A DNA stretch of 64,000 nt from Halobacillus kuroshimensis DSM 18393. Lineage in GTDB: Bacteria > Bacillota > Bacilli > Bacillales > Halobacillaceae. The stretch is from assembly GCF_000425705.1 (NCBI RefSeq), contig NZ_AUDY01000008.1, forward strand, positions 1 through 64,000. Reading direction: 5' to 3'. Under the pieces are notes generated by a model. The model was not told the DNA's origin and made no database searches. It worked only from the letters and a program-made list of their open reading frames with translations. Within the stretch, counting starts at the first letter, position 1, and every line of letters begins with the position of its first letter. This document shows positions 45,780 through 54,331 of this stretch, piece after piece. The position numbers and the translations under genes are program-made.

Positions 45780-46208
45780 TTATTTATTCAATTCTTTGAT
45801 CATCGTGACATGCGGGATGCCGGCATCCATGAATTTGTCTGAAATCGTGACATAACCGAGGGCCTCATAAAAGGTTTCGGCTTGTGTTTGAGCATTGAGT
45901 TTCGCTTTATCATACCCATAGTCACGCACGGCTGCTTCCAGCTTTTCAATCATCTGTCTGCCGTAGGAGTGGCCTCGTTTCTCCTTCAGGACACAGATGC
46001 GCTCGAGCTTCCCGTATCCGTGGACAAACCGGAGACGGGCTGCGGCTACCGGTTCATCGTTCTCATAACCGGTGAAGTGAAGGGACGCTTCATCATGCTC
46101 ATCGATTTCAAGTTCTTCAGGTACCTGCTGTTCTTGTACAAAGACGATTTTTCTCACCGAGTAGGCATCGTCCAGCTGTTGTTTGTTTCTGACCTGACGG
46201 ATATCCAC
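45780..46208 (-). CDS. yjcF: GNAT-family acetyltransferase (YjcF-like)
   Basis: A 142-residue GNAT protein: AYSVRKIVFVQEQQVPEELEIDEHDE at the N-terminus and the acetyl-CoA loop VLKEKRGHSYGRQMIEKLE. GTG 46208 is preceded by GAGGGTG and gives a length close to B. subtilis YjcF; another GTG at 46217 overlaps the yjcG stop. Third gene of a yjcH-yjcG-yjcF run on the minus strand. Confidence 0.85.
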   Translation of the reverse strand: MDIRQVRNKQQLDDAYSVRKIVFVQEQQVPEELEIDEHDEASLHFTGYENDEPVAAARLRFVHGYGKLERICVLKEKRGHSYGRQMIEKLEAAVRDYGYDKAKLNAQTQAETFYEALGYVTISDKFMDAGIPHVTMIKELNK

Positions 46209-46213
46209 AGTCT

Positions 46214-46729
46214 TCACCCTCTGCCAAGGCGGAATGTCTCGTAGACACTCCATGCGCCGTTTTCAAGTTGGTAAAGAAGCTGGAAACGATCGACCTGATC
46301 CTGCAGATCGAATTTAAGCATGGTAAGGCTGCCGTATACATCGGAAAATTCCTCGTCTGAAAGCTTCTGAGCAATCGTGATGTGCGGAACGAAGGCGAAA
46401 TCTTTTTCTTCCGGCAGTACACCAGTGTAAAGTTTATCATTCAAATCAAAAATTTCATCGGATGGTTCAATCTTCAGATAGATGGTGTTGGTTACGGGCG
46501 AGAAGGAGCTTACCTTGTACACCCCGTAGGAGAATGGATCTGTGTTCTTGGCAATTTCCCTCAGCTGCGGGATGATTTCACTTTCAATCTGATCTTCCTC
46601 CGCTTCAAACGCCTCTTTCATCGTAATGTGAGGAGGAATCAGCGCGTAATGAGGGTCATATCGCTTGCGGTAAGAATTCGCTACATCTTGTACTTTTTTT
46701 GATGGAAACACTGCTATTCCGTATTTCAT
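46214..46729 (-). CDS. yjcG: 2H phosphoesterase / 2'-5' RNA ligase-like protein (YjcG)
   Basis: A 171-residue two-histidine phosphoesterase with both HxT motifs, PPHITMKEAF (~residue 33) and VPHITIAQKL (~residue 115), in two pseudo-symmetric lobes. The family acts on 2',3'-cyclic or linear 2'-5' phosphodiesters; the YjcG substrate is unknown. GGAGG precedes the ATG. Confidence 0.9.
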   Translation of the reverse strand: MKYGIAVFPSKKVQDVANSYRKRYDPHYALIPPHITMKEAFEAEEDQIESEIIPQLREIAKNTDPFSYGVYKVSSFSPVTNTIYLKIEPSDEIFDLNDKLYTGVLPEEKDFAFVPHITIAQKLSDEEFSDVYGSLTMLKFDLQDQVDRFQLLYQLENGAWSVYETFRLGRG

Positions 46730-46764
46730 TGAACTAACCTCCTGATTGTCCCATTTTAAAACGT

Positions 46765-47493
46765 TTATTCACCACTAAATATGTTCAATAAAGCCCGTTC
46801 AAAATCCTTCTGCCAGGATCCCCAAGTATGACCGCCATCCAGCTCATGGTACGTATAGGAGACCGGTTTTTCCTGTAGAAGATCCCTAAGCTTTCGGTTT
46901 GGTTCAAGAAAGTCCATCCGCTCACCAGTTGTCGTCTCCACGTCCGTTTCCTCCAGACCGATGGTGTGATCGATGGTTAATGAAGAAAGCTGCCGGCCCG
47001 TGTTGACGACTTCCAGGACGTGATCATCGACATAAGGACTCTGCATGATGACATTTCCGAAAATATTCGGAAATTTAACAGCTGTCATTAAGGCAAGGGT
47101 TCCGGCAAGGGAATCTCCGGCCAGTGTGCGGCCTCTTCCCATATTATACCCGGGAAGCTGTTCATCAAGAAATGGGACGACCTCCCGGATGAGGAAGCTG
47201 ACGTAGTCTCCCTGTCTCGGGCCGTCAGGATGGTATTTCTCCCTGCGGTCGTATTTATCCTTGTAATGTATACCAATGAAAATCGTCCGTTCCATACGTT
47301 CCTCCCTGTGGAGCTTATCGCTCAGAGTGGCGGCACGCCCCATGGAGTAATAATCGTTTCCATCCTGCATGATACAGAAATGGTACTTGTATAGAGGAGA
47401 GAAGTTGTTCGGCGTATACACACGAAGGGTCATTTCTTCGTCTAAGTACTGACTGTTTATCGTGTACTCGGTCATGGATCCGTCTCTACCCAT
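46765..47493 (-). CDS. yjcH: Putative esterase (YjcH-like, esterase D/Fes fold)
   Basis: A 242-residue alpha/beta hydrolase of the PF00756 type. Nucleophile elbow LAGDSLAGTLAL (Ser about residue 119), His in LDGGHTWGSW near the C-terminus; the acid is probably in the segment before it. No signal peptide. GGAGGTG precedes the ATG. First gene of the yjcH-yjcG-yjcF run. Confidence 0.88.
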   Translation of the reverse strand: MGRDGSMTEYTINSQYLDEEMTLRVYTPNNFSPLYKYHFCIMQDGNDYYSMGRAATLSDKLHREERMERTIFIGIHYKDKYDRREKYHPDGPRQGDYVSFLIREVVPFLDEQLPGYNMGRGRTLAGDSLAGTLALMTAVKFPNIFGNVIMQSPYVDDHVLEVVNTGRQLSSLTIDHTIGLEETDVETTTGERMDFLEPNRKLRDLLQEKPVSYTYHELDGGHTWGSWQKDFERALLNIFSGE

Positions 47494-47663
47494 AAATAGA
47501 CCACCTCCTTACAGCACGGAAGTATATGAAAAATTCCCGCTTAAAATTCGATGTAAACGTTGCACTTCTTATTTTATCATAGAATTGTTGAAAAAGTGGA
47601 ACAGATCAAGAACCCAAATCATGGAGGGGAAGTTGGTTTGTTGAAAAAGTTTGTCGAATCATG

Positions 47664-47692
47664 TTGACTTCGATTGTCATTCATAGTATATT
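47664..47692 (+). promoter_or_regulatory. tRNA-Val copy 1 promoter
   Basis: TTGACT, 17-bp spacer, TATATT. It resembles the promoter of the second tRNA-Val copy in both hexamers and in spacer words (CGATT, then TAG before the -10). Confidence 0.82.
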
Positions 47693-47729
47693 AATCTTTG
47701 TCAGCAAAAAACGACAAATTTCTACATAA

Positions 47730-47802
47730 GATTCCGTAGCTCAGCTGGGAGAGCGCCACCTTGACAGGGTGGAGGTCGTTGGTTCGAGCCCAATCGGAAT
47801 CA
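47730..47802 (+). tRNA. tRNA-Val (GAC), copy 1
   Basis: 73 nt: acceptor GATTCCG/CGGAATC with discriminator A and no encoded CCA; D-arm GCTCAGCTGGGAGAGC; anticodon stem CCACC/GGTGG with loop TTGACAG, so anticodon GAC reads GUC/GUU valine codons; T-arm GGTTCGAGCC. A promoter lies 38 bases upstream and a terminator follows. Confidence 0.95.
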
Positions 47803-47818
47803 TCATACAAAGTGCCGG

Positions 47819-47865
47819 AGTGGCGTAGTTTCTCATCCAGGGAGAGGCTGCGTCACTTCTTTTTA
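47819..47865 (+). terminator. Terminator of tRNA-Val copy 1
   Basis: AGTGGCGTAGTTTCTC pairs with GAGAGGCTGCGTCACT (Watson-Crick plus G-T wobble, 16 bp), then TTTTT. It is the paralogue of the copy 2 terminator. Confidence 0.85.
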
Positions 47866-47955
47866 TTTTCCGGTCATCTTGTCCTCTTCTCCCACATATG
47901 CTGTTTCAAACGCCCTGGGCAGGACCGGGCGTGGTAAGAACAGGAGGAATGAACC

Positions 47956-48201
47956 ATGCGGCCGGAAAAAATCATTTCCCCGTGTTATGGAGAAGTGACC
48001 GAAATCCTCGTCCAGAACGGGGAGTATGTGTATGAATGGGAACCCCTTTTTGTTATTAAACGGGACGGGACAGAGTCAGAGGTAGCGGTGGGCATCAGCG
48101 GCAGCCTGAAAAAGCTTTATATTAAAAAAGGTGATAAAGTGTCACCTGCAACCCTTCTTGCCGAGATGGAAGACGATATGATTATATCCGGCAGCGATTA
48201 A
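47956..48201 (+). CDS. Small biotinyl/lipoyl-like domain protein without attachment lysine
   Basis: An 81-residue protein made of a single barrel-sandwich hybrid fold: two repeats, GEVTEILVQNGEYVYEWEPLFVI and GSLKKLYIKKGDKVSPATLLAEM, joined by a turn. In biotinyl domains that turn is E(A/S)MKM with the modified Lys; here it is KRDGTESEVAVG and lacks MKM, so biotin or lipoate attachment is doubtful. AGGAGG precedes the ATG. Stand-alone between tRNA-Val copy 1 and a DUF2254 gene. Function unknown. Confidence 0.68.
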   Translation: MRPEKIISPCYGEVTEILVQNGEYVYEWEPLFVIKRDGTESEVAVGISGSLKKLYIKKGDKVSPATLLAEMEDDMIISGSD

Positions 48202-48205
48202 TACA

Positions 48206-48242
48206 ACAAAGAACCGTCCGGTATGTGGACGGTTCTTTGTTA
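48206..48242. terminator. Bidirectional terminator
   Basis: Perfect 14-bp stem ACAAAGAACCGTCC / GGACGGTTCTTTGT between two convergent genes. Confidence 0.9.
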
Positions 48243-48255
48243 TTTGGCACACTGG

Positions 48256-49584
48256 TTATGAAGCGTCATTGCTTTTTAAGGAAATGGCTGTACCACACGC
48301 ATCGGCCAGCTTCTGTGCCTGATGGTTAAACCGCTCAAAATCAAGCTCGTCCATATTCTCTACATCGACGGCCTTGATGATATAACAGCCGAACTGCCAC
48401 ACATCGTCCTGCACCTTCTCTTTTTGTATAAATGCCAGTTTGTACAGTACTTCCATCACCGAGTTCATGACCGACACATCATGATTGCCGTAAATCCGAA
48501 TTTGATAGAAGCATTTATACAAATATTCACGGAAGGGTACGGGCTCTGCGATAAGACGCAGACTTCCTTCTTCGTCCGGGTAATACCGGATCGGCTCATA
48601 CACATCAGCGAGCTCAATCAGCAGGGAGCCGATCCGGTTGATGCAGTTGGTAGCGGTGTGAGGGTCATTAAGGCTCGGAGAAATGGCGCGGACGGCTATT
48701 TCCACAAGCTTTTGAAGGGAAAATTCGATATCCTGTATGTCGACCCGCTCGTTACCGATGGCCACAAAGTTTCTGGCTTCTTCATAGTTTGAATCCTCTT
48801 GATCCGAGGTGCTCCAGTAATAAAACAAAGGCATACCCTTCTGTATATACTCCCCCATGGAAAAAGCGGTTTCCATTAAGAGTTCATTGTTCTCTGCCCA
48901 TTGAATCAAGGAAGCGTAGTGGACACTTTGTACGTATCCGGATTTCCCTGTAGCAATGATTCCTTTGTCTGTGCTTTTTCGTTTTTCAATATCTTCCTTG
49001 TTCCAATCTGTGTAACTGTCATAATTTTTCTGTGAAAAAGTCCGGGTGATCAATGCCGATGTGCTCTTCCGAATGGTTCCGATTAAATTGTTCACTTTAA
49101 TGAAACGGGAAGAGTGGTGGATGAAAATGATAAAGAAAGCAAGGCAGACGACAGACACGAAAACAGTTAGAAACGGACTGATTAAACCGGATCCGGAATC
49201 CTTCCCAAGCAGGAACAACTGCAGCAGGGAAAAAATGAAGCCAAAGGAGAAAACGCCCAACACGTGCTGGGTGATCCGGCTTTTCATAAAGTCCTGCAGT
49301 GTCCTGGGAGAGAATTGAGTGGTATAGGTTGTAAGGACAACCATAATGGTGGAAAAACTGATGGTTGTCATCGTTAAGATGGAAGTGACGAGCGATCCGT
49401 ACAGTGTCTGAGCCACTGAGCTTCCTGTAAGGAGAAAACCGGGAAGGGCGTCCTTCCAATTGGATACAATCCACTCATCAAGAAGTATGGAAAACACAAC
49501 GCTGAATATGGAAATCACGCTGTAAATGGCGGGAAGAAAAAGAAAACTGTCTCTCAAATCAATCCATCGTTTGCTGTTATTCAT
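48256..49584 (-). CDS. DUF2254 membrane protein
   Basis: A 442-residue protein with four TM segments in the first ~190 residues, the DUF2254 signature TMTTISFSTIMVVLTTYTTQFSPRTLQDFM, and a soluble C-terminal domain (SPSLNDPHTATNCINRIGSLL). The family is predicted to be a membrane transporter or channel-like protein, unproven. ATG 49584 gives the standard N-terminus (MNNSKRWIDLRDSF); upstream codons to 49743 lack a ribosome site. Confidence 0.85.
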   Translation of the reverse strand: MNNSKRWIDLRDSFLFLPAIYSVISIFSVVFSILLDEWIVSNWKDALPGFLLTGSSVAQTLYGSLVTSILTMTTISFSTIMVVLTTYTTQFSPRTLQDFMKSRITQHVLGVFSFGFIFSLLQLFLLGKDSGSGLISPFLTVFVSVVCLAFFIIFIHHSSRFIKVNNLIGTIRKSTSALITRTFSQKNYDSYTDWNKEDIEKRKSTDKGIIATGKSGYVQSVHYASLIQWAENNELLMETAFSMGEYIQKGMPLFYYWSTSDQEDSNYEEARNFVAIGNERVDIQDIEFSLQKLVEIAVRAISPSLNDPHTATNCINRIGSLLIELADVYEPIRYYPDEEGSLRLIAEPVPFREYLYKCFYQIRIYGNHDVSVMNSVMEVLYKLAFIQKEKVQDDVWQFGCYIIKAVDVENMDELDFERFNHQAQKLADACGTAISLKSNDAS

Positions 49585-49673
49585 GTGAAAAACCTGCCTT
49601 CTGTATAATCGTTCTCTTTCTATTATGAACGAAATTTTAAAACCTACAAGAACGAAGGTTCCATGCATCAGCA

Positions 49674-49710
49674 AACCTCTATATCGTGTTCTACAACATA
49701 GAGGTTTTTG
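49674..49710 (+). terminator. Orphan rightward terminator
   Basis: AACCTCTAT-(15 nt)-ATAGAGGTT followed by TTTTT on the plus strand, with no plus-strand gene upstream since the DUF2254 gene reads away. The 49585-50016 interval otherwise holds only the copy 2 tRNA promoter. Confidence 0.6.
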
Positions 49711-49952
49711 ATTATTTTCGGAATATCTCTTCGTGAAAACCAAGAGTGGTGGTCAGCACAACATGGGTATTTTTTTAATGGTTTGTGGTCCTGCACGTGT
49801 GTCTGTATTAAGAATCCTTCAGGGATTTGAGAAGGTATGCAAAAGAAAAGGGCATAGACCGTTCAACAGTTGTCCGCATCACATAGTAAAATAAGGGAAG
49901 GGGGCATTTCCTTCGCGTATTTACAAACCGTTAAAAAATTCTTCACACTATA

Positions 49953-49981
49953 TTGACACTTCGATTTTTCCGTAGTATATT
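49953..49981 (+). promoter_or_regulatory. tRNA-Val copy 2 promoter
   Basis: TTGACA, 17-bp spacer, TATATT; close to full sigma-A consensus and similar to the copy 1 promoter. Confidence 0.85.
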
Positions 49982-50016
49982 ATTACATGTCACCAGGAAA
50001 GACCCACTATTATTTT

Positions 50017-50089
50017 GATTCCGTAGCTCAGCTGGGAGAGCGCCACCTTGACAGGGTGGAGGTCGTTGGTTCGAGCCCAATCGGAATCA
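50017..50089 (+). tRNA. tRNA-Val (GAC), copy 2
   Basis: 73 nt identical to 47730-47802, anticodon GAC, no encoded CCA. Single-tRNA transcription unit with its own promoter and terminator. Confidence 0.95.
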
Positions 50090-50106
50090 TACAAACCCAC
50101 GTGCTG

Positions 50107-50155
50107 AAATGGTACAGTTTCTCGTCAATGAGAGGCTGTACCATTTCTTTTTTTA
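50107..50155 (+). terminator. Terminator of tRNA-Val copy 2
   Basis: AAATGGTACAGTTTCTC pairs with GAGAGGCTGTACCATTT (17 bp with two wobbles), then C and a T-run. Confidence 0.88.
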
Positions 50156-50269
50156 TTAGAAGAAATTTGGATTCTCTAACGTGGTTCGTTACATATTCTT
50201 GTATAATGGGTAATAAATAGAATTCAGCTCCATTTAATAAATCTCTTCAGGAGGTGCGGCAGGCAGGAT

Positions 50270-50542
50270 ATGGGGAAAAAGAAAAAAGATGAAGAATTCG
50301 ATGATTTGCTGGATGCTTTCAGAGAAGCCGTTTCATTGGAGGAAACCCGGTACTATTACATGAAGCTTCAATTGTTTCTGGATCACTATGAGGAGAGCAG
50401 AGCCGTATTTCAATCTACAGACAAAGTGGAGAAGAAAGACTATGAACCCTTACTGCAAGGAATGATGGAGGCCACTTCCAAAAAAGAAGTGGATTACTAT
50501 GAAGGAGAAATCCAGCACTTGCTTGATGTGAAAAAAACTTAA
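50270..50542 (+). CDS. Small hypothetical protein
   Basis: A 90-residue acidic, helical protein (KKKKDEEFDDLLDAFREAVSLEE start) with an internal similarity between AVSLEETRYYYMKLQLFL and ATSKKEVDYYEGEIQHLL, suggesting a duplicated helix-turn-helix hairpin unit. GGAGGTG precedes the ATG at some distance. No family recognised. Confidence 0.6.
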   Translation: MGKKKKDEEFDDLLDAFREAVSLEETRYYYMKLQLFLDHYEESRAVFQSTDKVEKKDYEPLLQGMMEATSKKEVDYYEGEIQHLLDVKKT

Positions 50543-50670
50543 GATTACATTTATTGTTATTTGAAGAACAAAATTGAAAAGAAGTATTTATTTTCTTGTT
50601 GGAATATTGTACACTGAAGGTAGCATGTTCATTATAGTAACTTTTCGTTTATACAATAAAAGACTTATCG

Positions 50671-50743
50671 AGGCGGCCTGCTTTGGTGGATGATTAGTGC
50701 ATAGTTCTTATGTTTCTAAATATCTTCCAGCGGCCGCCTTTTT
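50671..50743 (+). ncRNA. Candidate small RNA or leader ending in a terminator
   Basis: AGGCGGCC (50671-50678) and GGCCGCCT (50732-50739) are perfectly complementary over 8 GC-rich bp, enclose 53 nt, and are followed by a T-run. A possible -10 TACAAT lies at 50652-50657 with a poor -35. This could be an ~80-nt RNA or an attenuated leader of the DUF4257-like gene. Evidence is structural only. Confidence 0.35.
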
Positions 50744-50764
50744 AAGTTTAGGGGGATCAATAAT

Positions 50765-51094
50765 GTGGACACGCTCCTGATTGCCGGTTGTATCGGAGGG
50801 ATGACAGGCGTTGTGGCTCATTTGATGAGAAACGGAAAGGTTTTGGTTTTCCCGAGGAGGCGGAGACGTCCAAAAGGCATTTATCTCGGGTTTTTAGCAG
50901 ATTTTTTAATTGGCGCCGCAGCGGCGGTTTTTGCTGTCACATACCTTGTACCGGAGCCGGGCATGCTGCGGACTTTGATCGGCATATCGATCCTGGCCGG
51001 GATGACGGCAGAGAATGTACTTTTGAAAAGAGAATTGAACGTAGAAAAAGCGAAAGTGGAAGGATTGGACCGGATCAATCAGCGTTTAAAGTGA
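50765..51094 (+). CDS. DUF4257-like small membrane protein
   Basis: A 109-residue protein: TM segment at ~3-20, a very basic loop (FPRRRRRPKG), two more TM segments (~43-62 and ~69-85), then a coiled-coil C-terminus (KRELNVEKAKVEGLDRINQRL). The pattern is that of DUF4257 in bacilli as far as I recall. GTG start at 50765, 9 bases after GGGGG. Function unknown. Confidence 0.6.
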   Translation: MDTLLIAGCIGGMTGVVAHLMRNGKVLVFPRRRRRPKGIYLGFLADFLIGAAAAVFAVTYLVPEPGMLRTLIGISILAGMTAENVLLKRELNVEKAKVEGLDRINQRLK

Positions 51095-51116
51095 CCGGAC
51101 CCATCCTTTTTTTGTT

Positions 51117-51605
51117 TCAATCCACTAGAATCATAAAATGATCATGCTCCGTATCGACAGGCGCTGTTTTAAAGATGCTGGTATACACCGCCTTTAACTC
51201 CTCATACAACACCTTCGAATGAACCGTTGTCAGATAAGTATCGGGATTTTTTTGGTAGGCTTTCAGTTTATGTAGATCCAAATTGACGGTATACGAGTAA
51301 AAGAGATCCTGTGATCGTAGAAAAGGTTTTTCGCACGGGGTTTGACCGTCATCTGTAAGCGGGGAACGGCTGTGGATCCGCAGCTTTTTTGGTGAGGCAT
51401 CCTCTTCCCATTCGCTGGACACCCCGTAGAATGTAGCAAAGGGAGGTTCTTTGCTTTGATCGATATATGTCGTCTGAAAGCTGAACTCAATGGCACCTTC
51501 CCTGCCGGTTACTACACAGAAGGCAAGGTATGTCCGGTTGGATGCTGTACCTTGAGCGAGGTCTTCTTGATTGCTGAAACAATGACAGAAACTGGTTCGG
51601 GCCAT
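51117..51605 (-). CDS. Hypothetical protein
   Basis: A 162-residue soluble protein with no recognised domain. It starts MARTSFCHCFSNQEDLAQ and reads like a mixed alpha/beta polypeptide (YLAFCVVTGREGAIEFSFQTTYID). ATG 51605 is preferred because AAGGATGG lies upstream; the frame extends 7 codons more. Single gene, convergent with the DUF4257-like gene. Confidence 0.6.
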   Translation of the reverse strand: MARTSFCHCFSNQEDLAQGTASNRTYLAFCVVTGREGAIEFSFQTTYIDQSKEPPFATFYGVSSEWEEDASPKKLRIHSRSPLTDDGQTPCEKPFLRSQDLFYSYTVNLDLHKLKAYQKNPDTYLTTVHSKVLYEELKAVYTSIFKTAPVDTEHDHFMILVD

Positions 51606-51691
51606 AAGCGACACCATCCTTCCCATACAATTATGGATAATTATAACACGTCCACCATTCCGTTAGTCGGTTAAACAGCGTTCGGTGAACG

Positions 51692-51716
51692 AAAAAAAGC
51701 CGCTTCCGCAGCTTTC
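51692..51716 (-). terminator. Terminator of the SDR gene
   Basis: Minus strand AAAGC-TGC-GGAA-GCG-GCTTT with a T-run after the stem. Confidence 0.7.
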
Positions 51717-52577
51717 TTATCCGTTGACGGGTATTCCTCCGTTTACATGCAGCATCTGACCTGTAACATAGCTGGAATCACTGGAGGCCAGATAGACATA
51801 GGCAGGGGCCACTTCCCTCGGCTGTCCTGGACGGCCCATGGGATTGTCCGAACCGAATTCAGACACTTTTTTCTTGTCAAAACTAGCTGGAATCAACGGC
51901 GTCCAGATCGGCCCGGGGGCCACCCCGTTGACACGTATGCCTTGATCGATCAGTGATCCGGCAAGGGAGCGGGTGAAAGAGGTGATGGCACCTTTCGTTG
52001 ATGCATAATCAATGAGCTGATCGTTCCCTTTATAAGCTGTCACCGAAGAAGAGTTGATGATACAGGATCCTTTCTTCATATGAGGCAGGAGGGCTTTCGT
52101 CATATAAATGTAGGAAAAGAAATTAACGCGGAATGTTTCCAGAAGCTGTTCATTGGAAATGTCGAGCACACTTGTCTGCGGATATTGAACGGCTGCATTG
52201 TTGACAAGAATATCTATGGTTTTAAATGTCTTTACAACCTGTTCGGCGATGGTTTCGCAGAACTCCGGTCCTCCGATATCCCCGTGATACAGCTCACAGC
52301 GTCTGCCTTCTTTCTCGATTAAGCTCTTCGTGATTGCTGCATCTTCATGCTCATCCAGATAAAGGACAGCTACATCAGCCCCTTCCTTAGCAAAAAGCAG
52401 GCTGACCGCTCTGCCGATCCCACTGTCTCCTCCGGTAATGACGGCGGTTTTACCGGCTAGTTTTCCACTTCCTCTATATGTCTCATCTGCATACTCCGGC
52501 AGCGGATTCATTTCATACTCGTAACCAGGCTGTCGTTCTTGATGCTGTTCCGGCTGTACGGCATTCTTTTTCTTCAT
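51717..52577 (-). CDS. SDR-family oxidoreductase (general-stress type)
   Basis: A 286-residue classical short-chain dehydrogenase with a ~40-residue N-terminal extension (Gln/Glu/Tyr/Pro-rich, GYEYEMNPLPEY). Motifs are GGDSGIGRAV (NAD(P) binding), NNAAVQ, SSSVTAY (Ser) and YASTKGA (Tyr-x3-Lys), and PGPIWTPLIP. The extension is typical of YhdF/YdaD-like stress SDRs of bacilli. Substrate unknown. GGGGGTT precedes the ATG. Confidence 0.88.
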   Translation of the reverse strand: MKKKNAVQPEQHQERQPGYEYEMNPLPEYADETYRGSGKLAGKTAVITGGDSGIGRAVSLLFAKEGADVAVLYLDEHEDAAITKSLIEKEGRRCELYHGDIGGPEFCETIAEQVVKTFKTIDILVNNAAVQYPQTSVLDISNEQLLETFRVNFFSYIYMTKALLPHMKKGSCIINSSSVTAYKGNDQLIDYASTKGAITSFTRSLAGSLIDQGIRVNGVAPGPIWTPLIPASFDKKKVSEFGSDNPMGRPGQPREVAPAYVYLASSDSSYVTGQMLHVNGGIPVNG

Positions 52578-52812
52578 GATACGTAACCCCCTATGTACAA
52601 ATGGTTAAAATTGGTGCAGACCCGCTCCCGCTAGCTTGCCCTCGGGGCCAGCTTCTTATCCCCCCATTCTTTCAGGGTGTTGGATATAGGATTTACGTGT
52701 CATTCTGTTCATTCCAACGGCCATTCATTTAACGTTTCGTCCATTGATGTGTAAAAATTCAGAATTTATACTTATCTTGAGTGAAAAAATATATGAAACC
52801 AGAGGTGACATG

Positions 52813-54285
52813 ATGGAGACAACTTTCTCGAAGTCGAATCAGGTGGTTATTGAAAACTTTATCCATGGCGAGTGGGTTCCTTCTGAAGGAGGTCAGGTGG
52901 AAGAAGTTCCAAACCCGGCCACTGGACAAACCATTGCACGCGTCCCTATTTCAACTAAAGAAGATGTGGATCAAGCGGTCCGATCAGCGAGAGAGGCTTT
53001 TCAGTCCTGGAAGAAGACTCCAGTACCGAAACGAGCGAGAATCATGTTCAAATATCAGCAGCTTCTGATTGAAAACCGTGATCAGCTGGCTGAAGCGTTG
53101 ACACAGGAAAATGGAAAGACGAAAAAGGATGCAGCAGGGGAAGTGCAGCGCGGCATCGAATGTGTGGAATTTGCGGCAGGGGCACCTAGTCTCATGATGG
53201 GGGACGTGCTTCCGGATATCGCCGAAGGGATTGATTCAGGGATGTATCGGTATCCAGTAGGGGTCGTTGGTGGAATCACACCATTTAACTTTCCGATGAT
53301 GGTTCCGCTCTGGATGTTTCCGCTTGCGCTCGTATGTGGGAATACCTTTGTTCTTAAGCCATCGGAACGGACGCCGATTTTAGCAAAAATGCTGGTAGAG
53401 CTCATCCATGAAGCGGGACTGCCGAAAGGCGTGCTTAACCTTGTTAACGGGGCGCATGATGTCGTCAATGGCCTGCTTGAGCATGAAGAGGTCGATGCTG
53501 TCTCCTTTGTAGGTTCCCAGCCTGTAGCGGAATATGTGTATAAAACGGCTTCACAACATGGGAAGCGCGTTCAGGCTCTGGCCGGCGCTAAAAACCATTC
53601 CATAGTTATGCCGGACTGTAACCTGGATAAATCGGTCGAAGGTATCATCAATGCCGCTTTTGGAAGTGCGGGCGAGCGGTGCATGGCCTGCTCTGTCGTT
53701 GTTGCCGTGGGTGATGTAGCGGACAGTCTTGCGGCAAAAATCAAAGATGCAGCGGATCAGTTGAATGTTGGCAATGGTCTCGATGATGAAACAACCCTGG
53801 GGCCATTAATCCGTGAAGCTCACCGTGAGCGGGTGCTGAGCTACATTGAAGCCGGGGAAAAAGAGAACGCGGCTTTGATCAGAGACGGCAGGGTAGAGCT
53901 TCGGGAGCATGATTCCGGATACTTCCTTGGCGCAACGATTTTCGATCATGTATCCAAGGATATGAAAATATGGAAGGATGAAATTTTTGCTCCTGTCTTA
54001 AGCATCGTCCGGGTGAATACTCTTGATGAAGCGATTGCAACGGCGAACGAGTCGGAATTTGCCAATGGTGCCGTCATTTATACGTCCAGCGGAAAAGCGG
54101 TTCAGCAGTTCCGGGAAGAAATGGATGCGGGAATGCTCGGAGTGAACGTGAATGTACCTGCACCGATGGCCTTTTTCCCGTTCTCCGGAAATAAAAAGTC
54201 GTTTTATGGGGATCTGCATGCCAATGGGAAAGACGGCTTGAACTTTTATACAAAGCGTAAAATGCTGACACAACGCTGGTATTAA
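52813..54285 (+). CDS. mmsA: CoA-acylating methylmalonate/malonate-semialdehyde dehydrogenase
   Basis: A 490-residue ALDH with the MmsA features: [35 protein letters not shown], and catalytic Cys in [10 protein letters not shown] (~residue 288) without the Glu that makes ordinary ALDHs hydrolytic. It converts methylmalonate or malonate semialdehyde with CoA and NAD to propionyl- or acetyl-CoA plus CO2. In this cluster it probably handles malonate semialdehyde from beta-alanine. The start is at 52813 (AGAGGTGA, 4 bases). It has its own terminator. Confidence 0.9.
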   Translation: METTFSKSNQVVIENFIHGEWVPSEGGQVEEVPNPATGQTIARVPISTKEDVDQAVRSAREAFQSWKKTPVPKRARIMFKYQQLLIENRDQLAEALTQENGKTKKDAAGEVQRGIECVEFAAGAPSLMMGDVLPDIAEGIDSGMYRYPVGVVGGITPFNFPMMVPLWMFPLALVCGNTFVLKPSERTPILAKMLVELIHEAGLPKGVLNLVNGAHDVVNGLLEHEEVDAVSFVGSQPVAEYVYKTASQHGKRVQALAGAKNHSIVMPDCNLDKSVEGIINAAFGSAGERCMACSVVVAVGDVADSLAAKIKDAADQLNVGNGLDDETTLGPLIREAHRERVLSYIEAGEKENAALIRDGRVELREHDSGYFLGATIFDHVSKDMKIWKDEIFAPVLSIVRVNTLDEAIATANESEFANGAVIYTSSGKAVQQFREEMDAGMLGVNVNVPAPMAFFPFSGNKKSFYGDLHANGKDGLNFYTKRKMLTQRWY

Positions 54286-54294
54286 GGAAGGAGG

Positions 54295-54331
54295 AAGGAA
54301 GAAGCAGATAGGACGCTTCTTCCTTCTTTGT
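54295..54331 (+). terminator. Terminator of mmsA
   Basis: AAGGAAGAAGC-AGATAGGAC-GCTTCTTCCTT then CTTTGTTT. Confidence 0.78.

Noticed and set aside
52600-52680. GC-rich stretch upstream of mmsA as another hairpin repeat copy
   Set aside because: It shares only short words (CGGGGCCAGC) with known repeats and no long complementary arms were seen.
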